Below are positions 7,346 through 15,395 of a stretch of DNA of 27,170 nucleotides, piece by piece. The notes under the pieces are model-generated. The model had not been told where the DNA came from, ran no database searches, and saw only the letters and a program-made list of their open reading frames with translations. The stretch comes from DATECU01 sp035286745 (GTDB lineage Bacteria > Acidobacteriota > Vicinamibacteria > Fen-336): the NCBI GenBank assembly GCA_035286745.1, contig DATECU010000206.1, forward strand, positions 1-27,170. The letters are read 5' to 3'. Both the position numbers and the translations under genes were made by a program. Positions within the stretch are counted from its first letter, which is position 1. Each line of letters opens with the position of its first letter.

Positions 7346-8251
7346 ATGCCCCTATCCAAGCTCCGCCTGACCCTGCTGGCCGCGCTCGCCCTGCTGCCTG
7401 ACGCCGCGCACTCCCAGATCGTGCAGAAACGCGCCGGTCGCCTCTCCATCGCCGCCGAACAGACGCTCGCCTATCCGGGTGGCGTCATCGTGGTCCAGCT
7501 CGCCTCCACGCGGGGGATCCGCGGCTACGCCACCGCCAACTTCGACGGCCACCGCTCCGTCTTCTTCGCGGGTCCCGGCGGCGTCCGAGCCCTGGTCCCG
7601 ATTCCTGCCACCACGCCCCCCGGTCCGCACACGCTTGGCATCGAGGTCCGGGGACGCGGCAGGATCCGGGTCCCCCTGACGGTCGAGGTGGCGGTCCGAG
7701 ACTACCCCCCGCGCACCATCACCGTGCCCGAGGCCAAGCGGCCGCTGGCGATCGATCCCCGCGCGGTGCGCGAGAGCCGTGAGCTGCTGCGGCGTCTGCG
7801 CACGCTCACCCTCGTCCGACTGTGGCGGGGACCGTTTGCCTCGCCGGTGGCGGCCGAGCCCACCTACAGCTACGGCGCGCCGACCACCTACCTCGGCGGC
7901 TCGCCGGTCGAATCCCGCACCGATGGCGTCTTCGGCGAGTACCACCGGGGAATGGACTACCAGGTGCCCGAGGGGACGCCGGTACTCGCCCCCGCCTCCG
8001 GCATCGTCTTCTTCGTGGGGGACCTGCCGCTGAGCGGCAAGACGCTACTGGTCGATCACGGCCAGGGCGTGGTCTCCGCCTTCTTCCACTTGAGCCGGGT
8101 CGAGGTCGCCGAGGGCCAGGTCGTTGAGCCGGCAAGTGCCCTCGGCCGCTCGGGGTCCAGCGGGATCGCCGCCACCCCTCATCTCCATTGGGGCGTCTAC
8201 CTCCACGGCGTTGCCGTCGACCCGCGGGTGTTTCAGAGCCTGACGGAGTGA
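7346..8251 (+). CDS. Secreted M23/LytM-family metallopeptidase
   Basis: A 301-residue exported protein. The signal peptide is at 1-23 (LRLTLLAALALLP, likely cut after AHS). An Ig-like beta domain (about 25-118) and a helical Arg/Leu-rich linker (about 135-160) precede the C-terminal LytM domain (about 180-298). Zinc ligands are intact: His200 and Asp204 in HRGMDY, and His281 in HLHWG; His248 (FFHLS) and His279 complete the active site. It should therefore be an active endopeptidase on peptidoglycan cross-links in the periplasm. It lies 28 bp after selA without a clear Shine-Dalgarno sequence and may be read from the same transcript. An inverted-repeat region follows it. The precise bond cleaved cannot be told. 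Confidence 0.93.
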   Translation: MPLSKLRLTLLAALALLPDAAHSQIVQKRAGRLSIAAEQTLAYPGGVIVVQLASTRGIRGYATANFDGHRSVFFAGPGGVRALVPIPATTPPGPHTLGIEVRGRGRIRVPLTVEVAVRDYPPRTITVPEAKRPLAIDPRAVRESRELLRRLRTLTLVRLWRGPFASPVAAEPTYSYGAPTTYLGGSPVESRTDGVFGEYHRGMDYQVPEGTPVLAPASGIVFFVGDLPLSGKTLLVDHGQGVVSAFFHLSRVEVAEGQVVEPASALGRSGSSGIAATPHLHWGVYLHGVAVDPRVFQSLTE

Positions 8252-8257
8252 GCGGCG

Positions 8258-8451
8258 CTCAGCAATCAGCCGTCAGCTATCAGCACTCAGCAACGGACGC
8301 GGGGCGCGGGAGTCAGCGGGAAGAACGGAAGCGGGGCCAGCGGGAACAAACGCCAGATGCCCAAGAGGCCATGCATCGCCTGCTCCTGGCTACCGTCCTT
8401 GTGACATTCCTCGTCCCGCTGCCGTAGCTGATCGCTGAATGCTGAGTGCTG
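8258..8451. repeat. CTGA-rich inverted repeat pair
   Basis: Two arms of CTGA-rich sequence face each other across about 150 bp between the peptidase and nuoN. A perfect 12-bp match is CAGCACTCAGCA (8281-8292) against TGCTGAGTGCTG (8440-8451), with more imperfect pairing around it (8258-8294 and 8424-8451). Because the flanking genes converge here, the structure may help terminate both transcripts. The space between the arms holds no gene I would defend, only a possible 18-codon frame at 8371-8427. Confidence 0.45.
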
Positions 8452-8463
8452 CCGTTCGAGCGG

Positions 8464-9912
8464 CTATCTCAGCGCTTGCGCGGCCAGGCGGGCGGCTTCC
8501 AGAACCGGGCCGGGGTACACGCCCAGTCCCAGGATCGCGGCCACCGCGACCACCAGACCGGCACCGGCCCACAGGCTCACCGGGGCCCAGGCGGGAGCGT
8601 CCTCCGCCTCGCGCATGTACATGAAGACCACCACCCGAAGGTAGTAGTAGGCGGAGACCACGCTCATCAGCACGCCGGCCAAGGCGAGGCTCAGGTAGCC
8701 GGCGTCCACGGCAGCCCGGAACAGGTAGAACTTGCCCACGAAGCCGGCGGAGACCGGCACCCCGGTGAGCGAGATCAGGAACACGGTGAGCGCCGCCGCG
8801 ACGGCTGGCCGCCGCGCGCCCAAGCCGGCAACGTCGCCGAGCGAGAGCGGCTCACGGTTGTCTCGCGCCAGCGAGGAGAGGATGCCGAAGGCGCCCAGGT
8901 TCACCGCCCCGTAGGCCACCAGGTAGAAGAGGATCGCCTCCACCCCCGGCCCGGGCGAGGCCGTGAGCGCCGTCATCAGGTAGCCGGCGTGTGCCACCGA
9001 GGAGTAGGCCAGCATGCGCTTCAGGTTCGACTGGGCCAGCGCCCCCAGGTTGCCCACGATCATGGTCAGCAGGGCGAGGGCCGCCAGCGCCGGCTGCCAG
9101 TGGGAGGCCAGGCTGGGCAGCCCGCTGAGCAGCACGCGCAGGAACGCACCAAACGCAGCCGCCTTGACCCCGGCAGCCATGAAGGCGGTCACGGTGGTGG
9201 GCGCGCCCTGGTACACGTCGGGAGCCCACATGTGGAAGGGAACGCTCGCCACCTTGAAGCCGAAACCGACCAGGAGCAGCGCGGTGCCCACCAGAGCGAG
9301 AGCCTGTGCCGAGTCGCTGGCGCCAGGCAGGCGCAAGGCGATCTGGCCGAGCGAGGTGCTGCCGCTCACGCCGTACAGCAGGGCCACCCCGTAGAGGAAG
9401 AAGCCCGACGAGAAGGCTCCGGTGATGAAGTACTTGAGCGCCGACTCCTGGCTCTCCTGGCGTTCGCGGTCGAGGCCGGCCATGGCGTAGAGGGAGACCG
9501 ACATGATCTCGAGGGCCACGAACAGCGAGATCAGCTCGCGGCACGACACCAGGCCCAGCATGCCCACGATCGAGAAGAGCAGGAGCGCGTAGTACTCGCC
9601 GCGGTCGGCGCGGGTCGCTCGGAGGTACGAGGGCGACAACAACACCAGCACCGCACCAAGGCCGAGAATGACCAGGTGGAGGAAGAGCGCGAAGTCGTCG
9701 GCGGCGTACGAGCCACCGACACTGGCCCCGCGGCCGTTCCCCTGCATGATCAGCAGCGTAGCGCCGGATGCCGCCAGCAAGCCGGTGAGGGAGAGTCCCG
9801 CCGAGGGTGCCCGCCGATCCTTGGGCGTGAACGCGTGGGCCAAGAGCACCACCAGGCCGGTGATGGCAACCATCAGGGCCGGCAGCAGCGGACGGAGGTC
9901 GAGGCTCGTCAC
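8464..9912 (-). CDS. nuoN: NADH-quinone oxidoreductase subunit N
   Basis: A 482-residue antiporter-like membrane subunit of complex I that takes part in proton pumping. It has about 14 transmembrane helices. Typical motifs are present: LFVALEIMSVSLYAMAG with the conserved Glu, a SALKYFITGAFSSGFFLYG helix, and KVASVPFHMWAPDVYQGAPT followed by NLKRMLAYSSVAHAGY. The start is a GTG at 9910-9912 that overlaps the nuoM stop as GTGA. A GAGGAG site five bases upstream supports it; there is no ATG at a sensible position. It is the last gene of the nuo operon and is followed by the CTGA-rich inverted repeat. Length is normal for the family. Confidence 0.97.
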   Translation of the reverse strand: MTSLDLRPLLPALMVAITGLVVLLAHAFTPKDRRAPSAGLSLTGLLAASGATLLIMQGNGRGASVGGSYAADDFALFLHLVILGLGAVLVLLSPSYLRATRADRGEYYALLLFSIVGMLGLVSCRELISLFVALEIMSVSLYAMAGLDRERQESQESALKYFITGAFSSGFFLYGVALLYGVSGSTSLGQIALRLPGASDSAQALALVGTALLLVGFGFKVASVPFHMWAPDVYQGAPTTVTAFMAAGVKAAAFGAFLRVLLSGLPSLASHWQPALAALALLTMIVGNLGALAQSNLKRMLAYSSVAHAGYLMTALTASPGPGVEAILFYLVAYGAVNLGAFGILSSLARDNREPLSLGDVAGLGARRPAVAAALTVFLISLTGVPVSAGFVGKFYLFRAAVDAGYLSLALAGVLMSVVSAYYYLRVVVFMYMREAEDAPAWAPVSLWAGAGLVVAVAAILGLGVYPGPVLEAARLAAQALR

Positions 9913-11465
9913 TTCCCCTCCTCGACCGGCTGGCTGGGGGCTGCGGCGGCGGGTTTGGCCTCGGCCGCCCGCGCGGCGGCGGCGGCCGTCGCTCTCTGCT
10001 GGCTCTCGACCTTGAGGACCAGGGCGTTGACGCTGGGCTCGATGCTGCGGGTGAAGAGGGGGCTGGCCACGCCCATGAACAGGGCGAGCGCGAGCAACGG
10101 TCCCAGCACCACCCACTCCCGGAGCGAGAGGTCGGGGAGCGAGCGGTTCTTCTCGTTCGTGACCTCGCCGTAGAGCACCCGTTGCACCATCCACAGCAGG
10201 TAGGCGGCGGCCAGGATCACGCCCAGGGACGCCAGCGCCACCAAACGCCAACTGAAGGACCAGGAGCCCACCAGGATCAGGAACTCGCCCACGAAACCGT
10301 TGAAGCCGGGCACCGCCATCGAGGAGAGGCAGATGCCCAGGAACAACGCCGAGAACCAGGGCATCACGATCTTGAGCCCGCCAAACTCGGAGATCAGACG
10401 GGTGTGGCGGCGGTCGTAGAGCATGCCCACGCAGAGGAACAGCGCGCCGGTGGAGATCCCGTGGTTCAGCATCTGGTAGACGGCGCCCACCACGCCGGTG
10501 GTGGTGAAGGAGGCGATGCCCAGCATCACGAAGCCCAGGTGGGAGACCGAAGAGTAGGCCACCAGCTTCTTCATGTCCGGCTGGACCAGGGACACCAGCG
10601 CACCGTAGATGATGCCGATCACCGCCAGCACCCCGATCCAGGGGGCGAAGCGAAGGGCGGCGTCAGGGAACAACGGAATCGCCAAACGCAGGAAGCCGTA
10701 GCCCCCCATCTTGAGCAGCACCCCGGCCAGGATCACCGAGCCCGCCGTGGGCGCCTCCACGTGAGCGTCGGGCAGCCAGGTGTGGAACGGGAACATCGGC
10801 ACCTTGATGGCGAAGGCGATGGCGAAGGCGGCGAACAGCCACATCTGAAGCGCCGGGGGCACCGGCGAGCGAGCCAGCGCCGCCAGGTCGAAGGTCGTGG
10901 ACCCGGTGGCCTTGTAGAGGACCAGGAAGGCCACCAGCATCAAGACGCTGCCGGCCATGGTATAGAGGAAGAACTTGACGGCGGCGTAGATGCGCCGCTC
11001 GTGGCCCCAGATCCCGATCAAGAAGTACATCGGGATCAGCATCGCCTCCCAGAAGATGTAGAAGAGGAAGAGGTCCAGGGAAACGAAGACACCGATCATG
11101 CCGGCTTCCAGGAGCAGCATGAAGACGTTGAACTCGCGCACCCGCTGGTCGATGCTGTTCCAGGAGGCGAGCAGCGAGATGGGGGTCAGGAAGGTCGAGA
11201 GGATGATCAGCCACAGCGAGAGGCCATCGACGCCGATGTGATACGAGATGCCGTACTGCGGCAGCCAGGAGCGGTTGACCTCGAACTGCATGCCGGAGAT
11301 GGGCTGGAACTCGGAGAGCATCCACAGGGAGAGCCCAAAGACCACCAGCGACATGCCCATGGCCAGGAGCTTCTGAGTGCGCACGTTCTCCCGCGGCGTC
11401 ACCGCCACGAAGATCGCGCCGAGCACGGGCAGCAACACCAGCGCGCTGAGGATGGACTGGCTCAT
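9909..11465 (-). CDS. nuoM: NADH-quinone oxidoreductase subunit M
   Basis: A 518-residue antiporter-like proton-pumping subunit of complex I in the inner membrane. Diagnostic blocks are LFLFYIFWEAMLIPMYFLIG with the conserved Glu, KVPMFPFHTWLPDAHVEAPT, and KLVAYSSVSHLGFVMLG. The ATG overlaps the nuoL stop as ATGA (11462-11465). An unusual feature is a C-terminal tail of about 30 residues rich in Ala, Glu and Pro after the last helix, predicted to be flexible and outside the membrane. It is followed by nuoN with a GTGA overlap. A longer frame upstream lies wholly inside nuoL and was not used. Confidence 0.97.
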   Translation of the reverse strand: MSQSILSALVLLPVLGAIFVAVTPRENVRTQKLLAMGMSLVVFGLSLWMLSEFQPISGMQFEVNRSWLPQYGISYHIGVDGLSLWLIILSTFLTPISLLASWNSIDQRVREFNVFMLLLEAGMIGVFVSLDLFLFYIFWEAMLIPMYFLIGIWGHERRIYAAVKFFLYTMAGSVLMLVAFLVLYKATGSTTFDLAALARSPVPPALQMWLFAAFAIAFAIKVPMFPFHTWLPDAHVEAPTAGSVILAGVLLKMGGYGFLRLAIPLFPDAALRFAPWIGVLAVIGIIYGALVSLVQPDMKKLVAYSSVSHLGFVMLGIASFTTTGVVGAVYQMLNHGISTGALFLCVGMLYDRRHTRLISEFGGLKIVMPWFSALFLGICLSSMAVPGFNGFVGEFLILVGSWSFSWRLVALASLGVILAAAYLLWMVQRVLYGEVTNEKNRSLPDLSLREWVVLGPLLALALFMGVASPLFTRSIEPSVNALVLKVESQQRATAAAAARAAEAKPAAAAPSQPVEEGK

Positions 11466-13576
11466 CGCATCCACAGCAGGTAGCCGACCAGAGCCACCGC
11501 CCCTCCCAGCATCACCAGCGCATAGCCGCGAACGAAGCCCGTCTGCAGGAGCCGAGCCCAGCGGGAGACCGCGTTCACCATGGTTCCGGTCCCGTTCACG
11601 GCGCCGTCGATCGCCGCCACGTCGACCGCCTTCCACAGCACCAGGCTGCTGCCTCCCACCACGAAGCGGCTGGCGAACCAGTTGTAGGCCAGGTCGAAGC
11701 CGTACTTCTCTTCCAGCACGCGGTAGGCGGTCCGGCTGGCGGCCGCGATCTTGTCGGGCAGATCGCGCCGGCGCACATAGAAGAGGTAGGCGAAGGCGAT
11801 GCCCAGAAGCGCCGTCAAGGTGGCCACGTAGGGCAGCCAGGCGGCATGGGCCCCGTGCGCCGCCGCCTGTGCCGCCGGGGACTGAAGGTGGCCGAGCACG
11901 CCGGCCGCGGCGGTGACCTTGGCCGGCTCTTCCAGCCGGAAGACCGGCTTCACGAACTCGGGGACATGAAGGAAGCCCACGCTGGCGGAGCCGACAGCCA
12001 GCAGCACCAGCGGACCCAGCATGGTCCAGGGCGATTCGTGGACGTGATGCTCGGCCTCATGGTCACCGCGGAAGGAGCCCCAGAAGGTCATGAACAGCAG
12101 GCGCGCCATGTAGAAGGCGGTGAGCGCCGCGGTCAGAAGGCCCAGCCCGAAGAGCAGCGGCTTATGAGCGGCCAAGGTCCCGGCCAGGATCTCGTCCTTG
12201 CTGAAGAAGCCGGCCAGCGGGGGGATTCCCGCGATGGCCGCGGTGCCGATGGCGAAGGTCCAGAAGGTCCAGGGGATCTTCCGGCGCAGCCCGCCCATCT
12301 TCCGCATGTCCTGCTCGCCGGAGAGGGCGTGGATCACCGAGCCCGAGCCGAGGAAGAGCAGGGCCTTGAAGAAGGCGTGGGTGAAGAGGTGGAAGATGCC
12401 CACGCCAAACGCGCCCACCCCGCAGGCCAGGAACATGTAGCCCAACTGGCTCACCGTGGAGTAGGCCAGGACCTTCTTGATGTCGGTCTGCACCAGCGCA
12501 ATGGTGGCCGCCACCAGAGCGGTGGCCGCGCCCACCCCCGCCACCACCGCCATGGCGGTGGCGGACTTGGCGTAGAGCGGACCCAGGCGCGCCACCATGT
12601 AGACGCCGGCGGTCACCATGGTGGCGGCGTGGATCAGGGCGCTGACCGGGGTTGGACCCTCCATGGCGTCGGGAAGCCAGACGTGAAGGGGGATCTGGGC
12701 GCTCTTGCCGCAGGCGCCCACGAAGAGCAAGAGAGCGATGGTGGTGATGACGGCCAGCCCGGCCGGCCGGGCCGCCACCGCATCGGTGATCTCGACCAGG
12801 TTGAAGGTGCCGAACGTATGGAAGGCCAGGATGGTCCCCAGGATCAGTCCCGCGTCGCCGATGCGGTTGACGATGAAGGCCTTGTTGCCGGCATCCGAAG
12901 CGCTCTTCTTCTTGAACCAGAACCCGATCAAGAGGTACGAGCACAGACCCACGCCCTCCCAGCCCACGAACAGCAGGGGCAGGTTTCCCCCCATCACCAG
13001 CAGGAGCATGAAGAAGGTGAAGAGGTTGAGGTACGAGAAGTAGCGCACGCGCTCCGGGTCGTGGGCCATGTAGCCCAGGGAGTAGATGTGGATCAGCGAA
13101 CCGACGCCGCTGACCACCAGCATCATCACCAGGGTGAGCGGATCCAGGAGCAGGCCGAAGGGGATGCGAAGTCCCGCCACGCTGATCCAGTCGATGTCCG
13201 GGCGTCCGAGCAGGTACGGCTGGTAGGGCTGGTAGGGGCCGGCGATCGCCTTGAGGCCGCTGGCGTCGGCTCCTTGCTGCTCCAGACTCCGCACCAGGGT
13301 CTGCCGCTCGCCCTCCCGCTCGGCCTCGGCCTTGTGCATGTTGAGGCCGGTCCAGACCGCGCAGTCGAAGGCCAGGATCACCGTCAGGCAAGCCAGCAGC
13401 CCAGCTCCTCGATCTTCCCTGTCGCGCTTTATGGCATCGCCCCACAGCCACAGGACCGCGAAGCCGCCGAGCGGCAGCATCAGCGCCAGCCAAGGGATGA
13501 CGTTGAGGCGGAACAGGCCCTCGGCCACCGGGGGGGCCAGCTTGCTCAGGAGCCATTCAACGAGTGTGAGCAGCAT
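11462..13576 (-). CDS. nuoL: NADH-quinone oxidoreductase subunit L
   Basis: The largest antiporter-like subunit of complex I, with the long lateral C-terminal helix. At 704 residues it is longer than the roughly 610-660 common in the family. Core motifs are present: LFVGWEGVGLCSYLLIGFW, KSAQIPLHVWLPDAMEGPTP, ALIHAATMVTAGVYM and KKVLAYSTVSQLGYMFLACG. The extra length comes partly from about 50 charged residues (about 80-128) between the second helix and the conserved LLLDPLTLVMM helix, including the short repeat YQPYQPY (115-121). Another His- and Ala-rich loop lies near 585-610. It starts 3 bp after nuoK. The loops probably face away from the cytoplasm; their role is unknown. Confidence 0.97.
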   Translation of the reverse strand: MLLTLVEWLLSKLAPPVAEGLFRLNVIPWLALMLPLGGFAVLWLWGDAIKRDREDRGAGLLACLTVILAFDCAVWTGLNMHKAEAEREGERQTLVRSLEQQGADASGLKAIAGPYQPYQPYLLGRPDIDWISVAGLRIPFGLLLDPLTLVMMLVVSGVGSLIHIYSLGYMAHDPERVRYFSYLNLFTFFMLLLVMGGNLPLLFVGWEGVGLCSYLLIGFWFKKKSASDAGNKAFIVNRIGDAGLILGTILAFHTFGTFNLVEITDAVAARPAGLAVITTIALLLFVGACGKSAQIPLHVWLPDAMEGPTPVSALIHAATMVTAGVYMVARLGPLYAKSATAMAVVAGVGAATALVAATIALVQTDIKKVLAYSTVSQLGYMFLACGVGAFGVGIFHLFTHAFFKALLFLGSGSVIHALSGEQDMRKMGGLRRKIPWTFWTFAIGTAAIAGIPPLAGFFSKDEILAGTLAAHKPLLFGLGLLTAALTAFYMARLLFMTFWGSFRGDHEAEHHVHESPWTMLGPLVLLAVGSASVGFLHVPEFVKPVFRLEEPAKVTAAAGVLGHLQSPAAQAAAHGAHAAWLPYVATLTALLGIAFAYLFYVRRRDLPDKIAAASRTAYRVLEEKYGFDLAYNWFASRFVVGGSSLVLWKAVDVAAIDGAVNGTGTMVNAVSRWARLLQTGFVRGYALVMLGGAVALVGYLLWMR

Positions 13577-13579
13577 CCG

Positions 13580-13888
13580 TTACCACTTCAAGAGGTTGAA
13601 GGCGTCCAGGTCCAGGGTGTCCTGGTGGCGGTGGATCGCGATGATGATGGCGAGCCCCACGGCAGCTTCGGCGGCGGCCACGGTCATGACGAAGAACACC
13701 AGCACCTGCCCGTCCAGGGTGCCCATCTGCCGGCTGAAGGCCACGAAGGCCAGGTTCACCGCGTTGAGCATCAGCTCCACGCACATGAACACGGTGATCA
13801 CGTTCCGCCGCAAGAACACCCCGACCACGCCCAACGTGAAGAGGAGAAGGCTCAAGATCAGGGCCGGCTGGGCCAGAGCGCCGCTCAT
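13580..13888 (-). CDS. nuoK: NADH-quinone oxidoreductase subunit K
   Basis: A small, three-helix membrane subunit (102 residues, the normal length) that forms part of the proton path between the quinone site and the antiporter subunits. The two membrane glutamates of the family are visible, one in CVELMLNAVNLAFVA and one in AAAEAAVGLAI. The start ATG overlaps the nuoJ stop as ATGA (13885-13888) and nuoL begins 3 bp downstream. Confidence 0.97.
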   Translation of the reverse strand: MSGALAQPALILSLLLFTLGVVGVFLRRNVITVFMCVELMLNAVNLAFVAFSRQMGTLDGQVLVFFVMTVAAAEAAVGLAIIIAIHRHQDTLDLDAFNLLKW

Positions 13889-14376
13889 CGTTCCCTCCTG
13901 GCCAGGACCACCGCCCCCACCAGCGCCGCCAGGATCAGGATCGAGGTGGCCTCGAAGACGTAGAGGAAGCGGGCGGAGAACAGCTCACGGGCCACCTGGA
14001 CCGTGGAGGCATCGAAACCGGCGGGAGCCGTCACCCGATAGCCCCACAGCACCACGCCCACCTGGAAGGCGAGCGCCCCTCCCAACAGGATCGCCGCACC
14101 GCGCAGACCCGGGCTCTGGGTGGCATCGCTGTCTTCTCGCTTCACGTTGAGCAGCATGAGGACGAACAGGAACAACACCATGATGGCGCCGGCGTAGACG
14201 ACCACTTGCAGGGCGGCGATGAAGGGCGAGCCCAAGAGGCCAAAGATCGCCGACAGCGAGCCTAACGTCACGATCAAGGCGAAAGCGCTGTACATGGCGT
14301 TGCGCTGTCCCACCACCACCAGGGCGGAGCCCACGGCGAGGGCGGCGAACAGGTAGAAGACGACGGTGTCGATCAT
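13885..14376 (-). CDS. nuoJ: NADH-quinone oxidoreductase subunit J
   Basis: A 163-residue membrane subunit of complex I with about five helices. It includes the conserved block LGSPFIAALQVVVYAGAIMVLFLFVLML, whose helix contains the pi-bulge region important for coupling (residues about 45-72). The ATG at 14374-14376 overlaps the nuoH stop as ATGA and the gene ends inside the nuoK start. In most bacteria nuoI lies between nuoH and nuoJ; here the two overlap directly, so nuoI is not in this operon. Confidence 0.96.
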   Translation of the reverse strand: MIDTVVFYLFAALAVGSALVVVGQRNAMYSAFALIVTLGSLSAIFGLLGSPFIAALQVVVYAGAIMVLFLFVLMLLNVKREDSDATQSPGLRGAAILLGGALAFQVGVVLWGYRVTAPAGFDASTVQVARELFSARFLYVFEATSILILAALVGAVVLARRER

Positions 14377-15395
14377 CGGCCGCCCCCCAGGTAAGCCAGG
14401 ACTCCCGCGGTCACCAGAATGTTGACGACCGCCAGCGGGACCAGCACCTTCCAGCCGAAGCTCATCAGCTGATCGTAGCGGAGGCGCGGCAGGGTTCCCC
14501 GCAGCCAGATGAAGCCGAAGAGCAGGATGACGAGCTTGGCCAGGAACCAGAGCGTCGAGTCGGGGATCAGGCTGGGGAACGGCGAGAGCCAGCCGCCGAG
14601 GAACAGGTTGGTGCCGAGCGCCGCCACCGTGATCATGTTGACGTACTCCGCCATCTGCATGAGGGCGAAGCGCATCGAGGAGTACTCGGTGTGGAAGCCC
14701 GCCACCAGCTCGGTCTCGCCCTCGGGCAGGTCGAAGGGGGTGCGGCTCACCTCTGCGGTGGCGGCCGTCATATAAATGATGAAGGCCAGGAGCTGCTGCA
14801 CCGCGTTCCAGTGGTGAAGCCCGCCGGCCTGGGCGGCGACGATCTCCTGGATGCGAAAGGAGCCGGCGAGCATGATCACGCCCACCCAGGACAGGCCCAG
14901 GGCCAGCTCGTAGGAGAACATCTGGGCCGAAGCGCGCAGCCCGCCCAAGAGCGTGTACTTGTTGTTGGCCGCCCAGCCCGCCATCACCACGCCGTAGACG
15001 CCTAGCGAGGAGACGGCGAAGATGTAGAGCAGGCCCACGTCCAGGTCGGCGATCTGGAGCGTGATCTCGCGTCCGAAGGCTCGGAAGGGCTTGCCGTAAG
15101 GCACCACGGCGATGGAGAGGAAGGCGGTGATGACCGCCACCGCCGGCGCCGCCAGGAAGATCCACTTGACGGCCCCGGCCGGCATGACCTCTTCCTTGAA
15201 GAAGAGCTTGATGCCGTCGGCCATGGGCTGCAGCAGGCCGAAGGGACCGGTGCGGTTGGGGCCCAGGCGGAACTGCATGAAGGCCAGGGCTCGGCGCTCC
15301 ACCCAGGTCATCACCGCGAAGAGCGTGAGCAGGACGCCGAAGATCGCCACCACCTTCACCGCCGCGATCGCTAGATCCTGCTGCAGGGGGCTCAT
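14373..15395 (-). CDS. nuoH: NADH-quinone oxidoreductase subunit H
   Basis: A 340-residue membrane subunit that links the quinone-binding cavity to the membrane arm. Diagnostic segments are MTWVERRALAFMQFRLGPNR near the N-terminus, MAGWAANNKYTLLGGLRASAQ with the acidic ELALGL helix after it, and TPFDLPEGETELVAGFHTEYS. The C-terminus holds WLRGTLPRLRYDQLMSFGWK. All are standard, so it should be functional. The ATG overlaps the stop of the fused nuoEF gene as ATGA (15392-15395). nuoG, which normally sits between nuoF and nuoH, is absent. Confidence 0.97.
   Translation of the reverse strand: MSPLQQDLAIAAVKVVAIFGVLLTLFAVMTWVERRALAFMQFRLGPNRTGPFGLLQPMADGIKLFFKEEVMPAGAVKWIFLAAPAVAVITAFLSIAVVPYGKPFRAFGREITLQIADLDVGLLYIFAVSSLGVYGVVMAGWAANNKYTLLGGLRASAQMFSYELALGLSWVGVIMLAGSFRIQEIVAAQAGGLHHWNAVQQLLAFIIYMTAATAEVSRTPFDLPEGETELVAGFHTEYSSMRFALMQMAEYVNMITVAALGTNLFLGGWLSPFPSLIPDSTLWFLAKLVILLFGFIWLRGTLPRLRYDQLMSFGWKVLVPLAVVNILVTAGVLAYLGGGR

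Noticed and set aside
8446..10173. A 575-codon open frame on the plus strand
   Set aside because: It is antisense to nuoN and has no motif or plausible start.
11846..13963. A 705-codon open frame on the plus strand
   Set aside because: It is antisense to nuoL and nuoK, which are unmistakable; the composition (Gln, His, Gly, Glu) is that of a shadow frame.
14373..14376. Hidden nuoI between nuoH and nuoJ
   Set aside because: The two genes overlap by 4 bp, leaving no room.
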